This document shows positions 45,897 to 54,277 of a DNA stretch of 64,000 nucleotides, piece after piece (within the stretch, counting starts at the first letter, position 1; the number at the start of each line of letters is the position of its first letter). The stretch covers positions 7,948-71,947 of the forward strand of contig CALIHP010000043.1 of assembly GCA_938020565.1 (NCBI GenBank), in the 5' to 3' direction. The notes below the pieces were generated by a model. The model was not told the DNA's origin and made no database searches. It saw only the letters and a list, made by a program, of their open reading frames with translations. The DNA is from an uncultured Anaerolineaceae bacterium. GTDB taxonomy: Bacteria; Chloroflexota; Anaerolineae; Anaerolineales; Anaerolineaceae. The position numbers and the translations under genes were made by a program.

Positions 45897-47108
45897 ATGG
45901 CGACCGCATTTCTCAGTCTGATTTATCTGCTGTTTATCAGTTTAGGCCTGCCGGATTCGCTGCTGGGCGCGGCCTGGCCGGTCATGCATCTCGAAATCGG
46001 CGCGGCGGAGGATTTCGCCGGCCTGGTTTTCATGTGTATCCAGGTCGGGACGATTACGTCCGCGATTTTTGCCAGTCACCTGATTAAGCGGTTGGGGACA
46101 GAGAAGGTAACGCTGATCAGCGTCGGTCTGACCGCTGTCTGCATGATGGGGTTCGGGCTGGCGAAGACGCCCTGGATGCTGATTCTGATTGCGTTTCCTT
46201 ATGGTCTCGGCGCGGGGGCGATCGATTCCGGATTAAACGAGTACGTCGCGGAGCATTACGAATCGCGTCATATGTCCTGGCTGCATAGTTTCTGGGGCCT
46301 GGGCGCGATGACCGGGCCGATCCTGCTGTCGATCCTGCTGACGATGGGATCGAATTGGCGAAGGGCGTACCAGATGATTTCCGGGATCCAGTTCGTCCTG
46401 ACCGCGATTGTTTTCCTGAGCCTGCCGCTTTGGGGAAGGATGGCCGAGCGCGTTCCGAGCGAACCCGAGAGCGAAACGAACGGGGAGGCGAATGGAAATC
46501 CGATCGCTTCGGACGGAACCCCGGTTTATCGTCGGAAAGGGTTCTTCGGCGCGTTGTTTTCGATGTTCCTGTATTGTTCGGTGGAACAGAGTTACATGCT
46601 CTGGGGCGCGACGTACCTGATCGCTGCGTTCCGGTTCACGCCGGCGGAAGCGGCCGGATGGATTTCTTTTTTCGTTACCGGGATTACGATTGGCCGGGCG
46701 CTGTCGGGTTTTCTGTCGATGCGCTTCACGAACGGTCAGCTGATCCGTTACGGATCGCTGACGGTTCTTGCCGGGACAGTTTGCGTTATTTCGCCGCTGC
46801 CGACGATGGCACGCGTTGCCGGTATTTTGGTCGCGGGTTTTGGATGTGCGCCGATCTTTCCATGCATTATTCATGATACGCCGGTCCGCTTCGGGAAACA
46901 TGACGCGCAGGAGGTCATGGGGTACCAGATGGCAGCCGCTTATGTGGGGTCGCTGACGGTTCCGGCTCTGATCGGCGTGATTGCGACGCGTTTAAACGAG
47001 ATCCTGATTCCCTGGCTGATCCTGATGATTGCGGTTGGACTTTTGATCGCGACGGAACGGATCGCGATCCGGAAAGAGGCGAACGGTTCGCCGGCGTGTC
47101 GTTCTTAA
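45897..47108 (+). CDS. MFS transporter, FucP/YfmO-like sugar or drug efflux family
   Basis: 403 residues with about 12 membrane helices. SLPLWGRMAERVPSEPESE marks the end of TM6 and the central loop; LGAGAIDSGLNEYVAEHYESRHMSWLHSFWGLGAMTGP is a strongly conserved stretch of a bacterial MFS group related to FucP. No cytosolic domain. AAGGAG precedes ATG 45897. Probable role: sugar or small-molecule symport or export; substrate not known. Confidence 0.85.
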   Translation: MATAFLSLIYLLFISLGLPDSLLGAAWPVMHLEIGAAEDFAGLVFMCIQVGTITSAIFASHLIKRLGTEKVTLISVGLTAVCMMGFGLAKTPWMLILIAFPYGLGAGAIDSGLNEYVAEHYESRHMSWLHSFWGLGAMTGPILLSILLTMGSNWRRAYQMISGIQFVLTAIVFLSLPLWGRMAERVPSEPESETNGEANGNPIASDGTPVYRRKGFFGALFSMFLYCSVEQSYMLWGATYLIAAFRFTPAEAAGWISFFVTGITIGRALSGFLSMRFTNGQLIRYGSLTVLAGTVCVISPLPTMARVAGILVAGFGCAPIFPCIIHDTPVRFGKHDAQEVMGYQMAAAYVGSLTVPALIGVIATRLNEILIPWLILMIAVGLLIATERIAIRKEANGSPACRS

Positions 47109-47168
47109 AGAGAGAGTGCGTATTCAAAAAAAGTCTGAAGACGGCCGTTTTTTGAATACAATAAACGT

Positions 47169-49202
47169 ATGAAGAAAGATGATCGGATTTTTTTTGGCGT
47201 CTGGTTTCCGCTGACGCTGCTGGCGATTTTTACGCTGACCTGGGCTTATCAGGTCCGGCTGGTCGGGTTTTATCTGGACGACTGGCTCTATCTTTCGGCC
47301 TATCATCAGGGTGGTTTCCCGGCGCTTCAGGCGTACGCGTTCGACGACAGCCGGCCTGGGCTGCTCCCGTACGTGATCGGACTGGGGTTTAAGCTCATCG
47401 GGTACGATCGGTTGGGATGGCAGCTTTGGTCGTTGTTCTGGCGTTATCTGGGCGGGGTCGGATTATGGCTGCTGATTCGAACGGTCTGGCCGAAGCGCGG
47501 CGCGGAGGCGGCGTTTTCGGCGACCCTTTTCGCGATTTTTCCGTTTTTTAAGCATCAGGCATTCGCGATTGCATATAACCAGATTTGGATTCAGGGGGCG
47601 CTGGTTCCGTTTTCGTTCTGGCTGACCGTTCGCGCGCTGCGTTCAGAACGCCGCGGCGTTCGGCGCCTTTTGACGGCGGCTGCGATGCTCCTGAGTGCGG
47701 CGCAGCTGCTGATGACGGAGTATTACCTTCCGATCGAGGCGGCGCGCTGGCTCCTGATCTATTTCGTTTCGGACGGCGAAAACGGACGCGCGAAAGCTGT
47801 TTCGGCGCTTCGGCGGTATGTCCCTTACGGCCTGCTGCTGGCGGCGTACGGGGTCGTCCGGTTCGCGGTGATGCCGCGCTGGGTGGCGGATCGGAATTCG
47901 CTGAACTGGATCGGGGAGTTTTCGAACCCGCTCGACCTGACGCTGCATATGCTGCAAATGGGGCTGCAATATCTGACCGAGTCGGTCTGGGGCGTCTGGT
48001 ACCGGAGTATCCGTCCCGATCGGATGGACCTGTCGATCCCTTCGCAGCGGATCGCGCTGATTTTCGCGGCGGCGGTTTTCGTTTTCCTGACGGTTTCCTT
48101 TATCTGTGGAACGAAGGATGAGCCGGAGGACGCGGAAAGCGATTCCGAAGCAGGGACGATCGTCCGCTTCGGCACGACGCTGACGCTGCTGGGGTTTCTT
48201 CCTGGAATGGCGATCGATAAAAATCCGTCGACGGCGTTTATCTATCATGATCGGTTCCTGATCCCCGCTTTTCTGGGGCTGTCGCTGCTGATACCGGCGG
48301 CTTTCGCGAAATTCGTGAATGAACGGCGGCTGCGAATCGTGGCCATGGCGGGACTTTGCGCGATTGCGGTGAATTTTCAAATTGTCAATTCGTTTGATTA
48401 CCGGACCGCATGGAAAAATCAGCAGGATTTTCAGTGGCAGCTGTACTGGCGGGTTCCCGACGCAAAGCCGGATACGGCGTTCCTCGGCGACGGGATTATC
48501 GCTTCGTTCCTCGGCGGTTGGGCGGATGGAACGATGGTTCTGGAGATGTACGGAAAGGGAACGGGGCTGGAGCCGACGCCGTACTGGTATCTGGTTGTTG
48601 GCGAGGGCGACTTTGAGCATGAGTTCCAGAATCAGCTTCCATTGACAAACAAAGTAAAGATTTATAATTTCAGATCTGAGTTCCGAAATAATATCGTGCT
48701 GACCAAGAACGAATGGGACCGTTGCCTCTGGGTCCTGGAGGGTTTAGATCGGTTCAATCCGTATATTAATCCGACCACGAAAAAGCTGATCGATTATCAG
48801 AATCCCGATCGGATTATCTATGATTCCGGGAGGCGGCTGACGCCGGCGATTTTTGGCGCGGACGGCCCGCGGAATTGGTGCTACGCGTATGCGAACGCGG
48901 CACGGTCGGTCGCGGTCGGCGACGACGCGGAGGCGCTGCGCTTATATGACGAAGCGGTCGCGGAACGCTGGGACCCGTTGAAGCCGGTCGAGCTTACGCC
49001 GTTTATCCGCGCGGCGGCGCGAACGGGCGACTGGCCGCTGGCGGCGGAGCTGACCGAGCGAGCGGGCTGGGAGCCGCATATTACGCATGAGTATTTTCGT
49101 GCGCTGTGGGAGGAGCTGATGGCGGCTGGGGAACCGACGCCGGAGCGGACGGCGGCGTTCGAGCGTGTTCGGCCGTTGATCATGGCCCCGGATGGGAACT
49201 GA
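47169..49202 (+). CDS. GT-C fold membrane glycosyltransferase-like protein, long C-terminal domain
   Basis: 677 residues. About ten hydrophobic segments in the first 430 residues; GFYLDDWLYLSAYHQGG in the first external loop has the GT-C acidic pair (DD) used to bind a polyprenyl-linked sugar. The last 230 residues are soluble and end in a repeat-like helical region (AAARTGDWPLAAELTERAGW), perhaps TPR-like. It is the second GT-C protein here, the other at 9969-11666, with little visible sequence likeness. Substrate unknown. Confidence 0.75.
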   Translation: MKKDDRIFFGVWFPLTLLAIFTLTWAYQVRLVGFYLDDWLYLSAYHQGGFPALQAYAFDDSRPGLLPYVIGLGFKLIGYDRLGWQLWSLFWRYLGGVGLWLLIRTVWPKRGAEAAFSATLFAIFPFFKHQAFAIAYNQIWIQGALVPFSFWLTVRALRSERRGVRRLLTAAAMLLSAAQLLMTEYYLPIEAARWLLIYFVSDGENGRAKAVSALRRYVPYGLLLAAYGVVRFAVMPRWVADRNSLNWIGEFSNPLDLTLHMLQMGLQYLTESVWGVWYRSIRPDRMDLSIPSQRIALIFAAAVFVFLTVSFICGTKDEPEDAESDSEAGTIVRFGTTLTLLGFLPGMAIDKNPSTAFIYHDRFLIPAFLGLSLLIPAAFAKFVNERRLRIVAMAGLCAIAVNFQIVNSFDYRTAWKNQQDFQWQLYWRVPDAKPDTAFLGDGIIASFLGGWADGTMVLEMYGKGTGLEPTPYWYLVVGEGDFEHEFQNQLPLTNKVKIYNFRSEFRNNIVLTKNEWDRCLWVLEGLDRFNPYINPTTKKLIDYQNPDRIIYDSGRRLTPAIFGADGPRNWCYAYANAARSVAVGDDAEALRLYDEAVAERWDPLKPVELTPFIRAAARTGDWPLAAELTERAGWEPHITHEYFRALWEELMAAGEPTPERTAAFERVRPLIMAPDGN

Positions 49203-49278
49203 TCGGCAGGGAACGGACGTCCTGTCAGAGAAAATAATCCATTCCGTTTACGGCGAAGGATGTAACGGCCCCTGAAAT

Positions 49279-51843
49279 TCAGGGCGACGGTTTCCCGAAG
49301 CGGACTTTCCATTCATACAGCAGGTTGATCGCTTCGATCGGCGAGAGGACGTTGATATCGACGCTGTCGAGCGCGTCGACGATCGGGTTCGTCTCCGGAA
49401 ACAGCGCCATCTGAACTTCCGGTTCTTCCCGCGCCGTTTTCGGAGCGGCCCCTTCGGCTTCGAGCCGGTTCAGAATTTCGTTTGCGCGATTAATGACCGG
49501 TTTCGGGAGCCCGGCGATCCTTCCGACATGGATCCCGTATGAACGATCCGCCGCGCCGGGGATGATTTTATGCAGGAAGACAACATCGCCGTTGTGCTCA
49601 CTGACAGCGACGTTATAGTTTTTCAGGTTAGGGAGCGTCTCGGCAAGCCGGGTCAGCTCGTGGTAATGGGTCGCGAAGAGGGTCCGGGAGCGAAGCTGCG
49701 GCGCGTTATGAATATATTCGACGACTGCCCAGGCGATCGACAGCCCGTCGTACGTGCTCGTTCCGCGGCCGATTTCGTCTAAGATCAGGAAGCTGCGCGG
49801 GGTGGCGTTGTTGAGGATATTGGCGGTTTCGACCATCTCGACCATGAACGTTGAGAGACCGGCGTGAATTTCGTCCTGCGCGCCGATCCGCGTAAAAATC
49901 CGGTCGACGAGGCCGATGACGGCGCTGTCGGCGGGGACGAACGAGCCCATTTGCGCCATGAGCAGGATAATCGCAGTCTGGCGCAGGTAGGTCGATTTTC
50001 CGGACATGTTCGGACCGGTCACGACGTGAATCTGTTCAGATTCTTTAAAGCAGATATCGTTCGGGATGAAGCGTTCCCCGTTTTTCATTGTCAGTTCGAC
50101 GACGGGATGCCGGCCGCCCTTGATTTCGATCTCATGAGAATCGTTGATTTCCGGCTTGACGTAATGATTCAGCGCGGCGGATTCGGCGAGCGAGGTCAGG
50201 ACGTCCAGCGTCGCCAGCGCCCGGGCGGTTTCGAGGATCGCCACGGATTCCCGCCCGACCTCGGCGCAGAGCTCGGCGAAGAGGCGGCTCTCGATCGAGC
50301 GGATCGTTTCCTCGGCGTTCAGGACGAGCGCTTCATATTCTTTCATTTCGGGCGTGATAAACCGTTCGGCGTTGACGAGGGTTTGTTTGCGAATGTATTC
50401 CGGCGGGGCGTTTCCGGCGAGCGATTTCGAAATTTCGATATAGTAGCCGAAAACTTTGTTGTACCCGACTTTCAGCGTCCGCAGGCCGGTTCGCTCCCGC
50501 TCGATCCCTTCCAGATTCGCCATCCAGTCGCGCGCCCCGGTCGATTTTGCGTAAACTTCGTCGAGTTCTTCGGAATAGCCCCGGCGAATTACCCCGCTCG
50601 TCATCAGCGTCGCGGGAGAATCCGGCGAGATCGCCCGCTGGAGCAGGCAGCGAATTTCGGCGCATTCGTGCATATGGCCTAAGATCGGCAGGCTGCCCGG
50701 AAGCAGGCTGAGGATCGTCGGAAGCGCTTCGAGCGACGATTGCAGCGCGATCAGGTCGCGCGGGATCGCGACGCCGCCGGTGATACGGTTGATGAGCCGT
50801 TCCATGTCGTTCAGCGGTTTCATCGCCGCGCGCAGCTCGGCCCGGCGCATTCCGTCGGCGACGAAAATTTCAACGGCGTCGAGCCGTTGGCGGATCCGAT
50901 CGATGTCTGTGAGTGGCTTGCTGACCCATTGCCGGATCGCGCGTTTCCCCATCGGCGTGACCGTGCTATCGAGAACGCCTAAAAGCGACCCTTTCGCGTT
51001 ATTCGAACGCAGCGTCTCGGTCAGTTCAAGGTTGCGGCGGGTCGAAACGTCGAGCGCCATGAATTCGTCGAGCGAGTACGGCGTCAGCTTCGATAAGATT
51101 TTGAGCGTGGCCGGCTGGTTCGCGTCCAGGTAGCGGACGAGCGCGCCGGCCGCCTGAACCGCCGGACTGCCGGCGCTGAACCCGAAGCCGTCGAGCGTCG
51201 GGACGCAGAGGATTTCGCAGAGAATACTGAAACAGCGCGCCGGGTCAAAAATCGCGTTCGGAACGGGGGTGACGCTGAACGCTGGCGGGATCGCGAGCGG
51301 GTTTTTCTCCGAATTCAGGATTTCGGCGGGGTGGAGCCTGGTTAATTCGGCGGTGAGGACGCTGCGCTGATTTTCGCCGCGGATAACCGACGCGAAGAAT
51401 TCGCCGGTCGTGATATCGGCGTAGGCGATCCCGATTCCTTTCGCCGTTTCGATCGCGGCGAGCAGGTAGTTATTGGCGTCCGACTTGAGGAGCCCGGGCT
51501 CGATCACGGTCCCGGGCGTTACGACGCGGACGACTTCGCGCTCGAAAAGCCCTTTATCCGGCTGTTCGCCGACCTGCTCGACGATCGCGACGTGAAAGCC
51601 CTTATCGATCAGCCGTGCAAGGTAATTTTCGACGGCGTGATAAGGGATCCCGGCCATGGGGACCTTCGCCGTTTTGGAAACCTTCCGGGCCGTCAGGACG
51701 AGATCGAGCTCGCGCGACGTGGTTTCGGCGTCCTGATCGAAGGTTTCGTAAAAGTCGCCGAGCCGGAAGAAAACGATCGTGTCCGGGTAGTTCTTCTTAA
51801 TGTCGAGGTATTGTTTTCGAATCGGGGTTATATCATCATCCAT
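49279..51843 (-). CDS. mutS: DNA mismatch repair ATPase MutS
   Basis: 854 residues, full length. FFRLGDFYETFDQDAE carries the mismatch-reading Phe-x-Glu motif (GDFYE); the core and clamp follow, and the ATPase has Walker A TGPNMSGKST, LILDEIGRGTSTYDG and THYHEL. It recognises mispairs and recruits MutL. ATG 51843 overlaps the upstream TrmH gene's stop by eight bases, so the two are co-transcribed. No mutL is seen in this window. Confidence 0.97.
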   Translation of the reverse strand: MDDDITPIRKQYLDIKKNYPDTIVFFRLGDFYETFDQDAETTSRELDLVLTARKVSKTAKVPMAGIPYHAVENYLARLIDKGFHVAIVEQVGEQPDKGLFEREVVRVVTPGTVIEPGLLKSDANNYLLAAIETAKGIGIAYADITTGEFFASVIRGENQRSVLTAELTRLHPAEILNSEKNPLAIPPAFSVTPVPNAIFDPARCFSILCEILCVPTLDGFGFSAGSPAVQAAGALVRYLDANQPATLKILSKLTPYSLDEFMALDVSTRRNLELTETLRSNNAKGSLLGVLDSTVTPMGKRAIRQWVSKPLTDIDRIRQRLDAVEIFVADGMRRAELRAAMKPLNDMERLINRITGGVAIPRDLIALQSSLEALPTILSLLPGSLPILGHMHECAEIRCLLQRAISPDSPATLMTSGVIRRGYSEELDEVYAKSTGARDWMANLEGIERERTGLRTLKVGYNKVFGYYIEISKSLAGNAPPEYIRKQTLVNAERFITPEMKEYEALVLNAEETIRSIESRLFAELCAEVGRESVAILETARALATLDVLTSLAESAALNHYVKPEINDSHEIEIKGGRHPVVELTMKNGERFIPNDICFKESEQIHVVTGPNMSGKSTYLRQTAIILLMAQMGSFVPADSAVIGLVDRIFTRIGAQDEIHAGLSTFMVEMVETANILNNATPRSFLILDEIGRGTSTYDGLSIAWAVVEYIHNAPQLRSRTLFATHYHELTRLAETLPNLKNYNVAVSEHNGDVVFLHKIIPGAADRSYGIHVGRIAGLPKPVINRANEILNRLEAEGAAPKTAREEPEVQMALFPETNPIVDALDSVDINVLSPIEAINLLYEWKVRFGKPSP

Positions 51844-52498
51844 GCGTCATCTTTCCAAATCGTATCAGGTAAGCGGCGACGGCGAAGGCGGCTGCGACGT
51901 TCAGCGATTCCTTCTTGCCGATCATCGGCAGGTAGAAAATCCGGTCGCAGCCGGCGAGGATTATCGGGTCGACGCCGCTGACTTCGCCGCCGAGAACGAG
52001 AGCGATTTTATTTCCCGCTTCCAGCGCGCTGAGTCCGGGGAACGTGGCGAACAGGTTCTCAGCGGTCTCGCCGCCTTCCAGTGCCCAGATTTCGCAGCCT
52101 TCCGATTTCAGCCGCGCGATCGCGTCCGCGCTGTTCCAGTCATGCCGCCAGGGGACCGTTTTTTCCGCGCCGAGGGCGGTTTTCGCGATTTTCGGATTGA
52201 GCGGCGTTGGGGTCGTCCCAAGGAGGACGAGCTCCCCGGCGCCCACGGCGTCCGCGGTTCGAAAGATCGAGCCGACGTTCAGGGCGCTGCGAAGGTTGTC
52301 GAGGACGACGGTCAGCGCCGGGGAGCCGCGGTACGGCGCACGCTCTGGAACCCGAAGATCAGGAACGGCGCCGTCCGGTTCGGTATCAGAGCCGCATCTC
52401 GGACAGCGTACCCGTTCCGGTCGCTCCGGACCTGCTTTCAGGCTGAATCGAAAACGGCAGTCAGGTTGGATACAGACGTAGGTTTCGATGGGCATCAT
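51836..52498 (-). CDS. TrmH/SpoU-family RNA methyltransferase with zinc ribbon
   Basis: 220 residues. Cys-containing N-terminal segment (CIQPDCRFRF...VRCPRCGSD) is probably a zinc ribbon, followed by the knotted SPOUT domain: VVLDNLRSALNVGSIFRTADAVGAGEL, KIALVLGGEVSGV and IPMIGKKESLNVAAAFAV-like LPMIGKKESLNVAAAF, the SAM-binding knot. It probably 2'-O-methylates a tRNA or rRNA base. The zinc ribbon is an added domain for this size of enzyme. It overlaps mutS by eight bases. Confidence 0.88.
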   Translation of the reverse strand: MMPIETYVCIQPDCRFRFSLKAGPERPERVRCPRCGSDTEPDGAVPDLRVPERAPYRGSPALTVVLDNLRSALNVGSIFRTADAVGAGELVLLGTTPTPLNPKIAKTALGAEKTVPWRHDWNSADAIARLKSEGCEIWALEGGETAENLFATFPGLSALEAGNKIALVLGGEVSGVDPIILAGCDRIFYLPMIGKKESLNVAAAFAVAAYLIRFGKMTHG

Positions 52499-52862
52499 GC
52501 GTTGGCGGCTCCGTTTCTGCCTAATTATAAAGGGTAACGATTGGAGTTAGCGTTAGTTAACCGGAAATTGTCTGACTTGAACGGACATGGCGCGATGATT
52601 CAGCCGGCCAATCCACAAATTCGGACTCATGATGGAAGTATATAATCTATTATATTTACATAAGTGCAATGATGAGAGAAAATATAGCAATAATCAAGAC
52701 ACATTACATCTGTAATGTTTTTTTTTGAAGAATGCTATGCTTTTTACAATTTTGCCTGAAATCTTTGTATACTGATTTTAAGCAGCAGGAGGAATTAACG
52801 AACGTGCCTTAGTTTTGAAGAAGAAAAGATTTAACAGGTTTTATCTTGCGAGGAGGTTTAAT
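52499..52862. other. 364-base AT-rich intergenic region
   Basis: No gene is visible. It holds TATAAT at 52641-52646 (plus), a terminator-like hairpin at 52701-52726, and TATACT at 52768-52773 with TTTACA at 52743-52748 (19-base spacing), then AGGAGG at 52852-52857 before the next start. Base composition is clearly lower in GC than flanks. Confidence 0.6.
52701..52726 (+). terminator. Orphan terminator-like hairpin with nine T
   Basis: ACATTACA/TGTAATGT (52701-52708, 52711-52718) around TC, then a T run to 52726. No plus-strand gene precedes it, so it may end a small RNA starting near 52653 or act as a leader attenuator for the downstream gene. Confidence 0.5.
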
Positions 52863-53795
52863 TTGAAAAATAAAAAAATTCTGGCGCTGAGCATGATTGC
52901 GCTTATCTTTGTTTTCAATTGGTCTGTCGACGTGCTTGCGCAGGAGGATTCAGTAATCCCGGTGCAAATTGAAACCGGTTCATTTTTGACGCTGCGGATT
53001 GACAATCAGCTGAAAGCCCGGGAGATTTTTCCTCTCGATTTGGAGGAGCTGGAGCCTCTGAAATACGGCTTCCACATCGGGATGTATGATCAATGCGAAT
53101 CGGATGAGGATAATTTGCGTCCTGAAGCCCGGGAACTCGGAACGGTCATTCATTCGAACGAAATTCATTATGATTTGCGTTTTGCGATTGAAAACGCGCG
53201 GGCGGAAAAACTGCGATTGGCCGCTGATCATGTTAAAGTTCAGCTGGCTTACACGGAGCCGGACGGAACAGATGGCCTCTGGGAAAAGGACCTCCCGTTT
53301 CCTGCGATTGATTTCTATTTACGTGGAAGCGGCGTAGAAATTCCTTCTTATTCCGGCGAAAGCTTCGTGACGCGGGATTCGTTGGAAGTCGTCTCCTACG
53401 GATTTTATCCGGTGGATGACGAGCGTATGCAGCTGCGTTTCTATCTCTTAGGCGATAAGACGGTTCCCGGCGGCTGTTACGTCAAAGGCGAGATCGCAGG
53501 GGAAAAGGAAATTCATTACAGTTTTATTTGTGAAGATCATATTATTGGGCAAGGAGCGCTTCGGTCTAATAATTATCTGGAGATCAATTTCGATTCCGGT
53601 GAGTTTCCTGTAGAGGCGCGGATGAAGGAGGTGAAATTTCTGATGGTGGATCCGACGATATCTGGAGAGTTTAGGAAAGCGGAAGGTGATTCCGTTGAGC
53701 GAATCGTCCGATTCGGGAACGATATTCTGGTATCGTTCTACGCGGAATTCGGTTCCGCGGTCTCGAATCGGTGTCTGAATTATGAGATTGAATGA
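52863..53795 (+). CDS. Secreted protein of unknown function
   Basis: 310 residues. A signal peptide (KNKKILALSMIALIFVFNWSVDVLAQ) is followed by a beta-rich body with few recognisable motifs; there are several charged loops and a Cys pair late in the protein (GGCYVKGE, SFICEDH). TTG 52863 is chosen because AGGAGG lies five bases upstream. The stop overlaps the ATG of the next small secreted gene (ATGA at 53792), suggesting an operon. Lower GC than the neighbours hints at recent acquisition. I recognise no family. Confidence 0.62.
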   Translation: MKNKKILALSMIALIFVFNWSVDVLAQEDSVIPVQIETGSFLTLRIDNQLKAREIFPLDLEELEPLKYGFHIGMYDQCESDEDNLRPEARELGTVIHSNEIHYDLRFAIENARAEKLRLAADHVKVQLAYTEPDGTDGLWEKDLPFPAIDFYLRGSGVEIPSYSGESFVTRDSLEVVSYGFYPVDDERMQLRFYLLGDKTVPGGCYVKGEIAGEKEIHYSFICEDHIIGQGALRSNNYLEINFDSGEFPVEARMKEVKFLMVDPTISGEFRKAEGDSVERIVRFGNDILVSFYAEFGSAVSNRCLNYEIE

Positions 53796-54158
53796 GGAGG
53801 GACGTCATAAAAATCATTATTATTATCTGTAATCATTATATTATTATGTGGTGGTTTTGTCATCTTTGATGATTTGATCGATTTCACCCCTCCTGACAGA
53901 GCATGGAATTGTTCATACTCTCATGGAGTTAAATTCTGCGAAGGAAGGATCGGTGGCAGCCAAACGACTTATACGATAACGTTGGACGTCCCGGCTGGAA
54001 GCGGATACAAGGCGATCGCGAATATCTATATTGACGGTAAGGTTTCGCTGTCAACCGGCTGGCTATCTGCGGGCCAAAGCAAACAGCTTGAGCAGGCGAT
54101 CACGTATGGCCAGCATAATTGGAGCGGCCGCTGGGACGTTCAGCCTGACGCTAAATAG
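53792..54158 (+). CDS. Small secreted protein, frame broken at an A5 tract
   Basis: The ATG at 53792 overlaps the previous stop. Reading runs into TGA after about 25 residues, but if the five A at 53809-53813 are read as four, the frame joins a signal peptide (IKSLLLSVIIILLCGG) to the downstream sequence through stop 54158: IDFTPPDRAWNCSYSHG...TITLDVPAGSGYKAIANIYIDGKVSLST...NWSGRWDVQPDAK. So about 120 residues in total, beta-rich, with two Cys. A pseudogene, a sequencing error in the homopolymer or slippage are all possible. Family not recognised. Confidence 0.55.
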
Positions 54159-54183
54159 TAAATTGTAACTTTTGCTGCTGAAG

Positions 54184-54216
54184 CGCCCCAGACTTTTGGC
54201 TTATATGTCTGGGGCG
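54184..54216. terminator. Hairpin at convergent gene ends
   Basis: CGCCCCAGAC (54184-54193) and GTCTGGGGCG (54207-54216), 13-base loop, TTCTC tail. Ends the secreted pair and perhaps the fusion gene from the other strand. Confidence 0.65.
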
Positions 54217-54277
54217 TTCTCATGATTCAAATCCGATCACCGATGGGCGTGAGCCCCTGTCCTGACGCTTTATTTTT

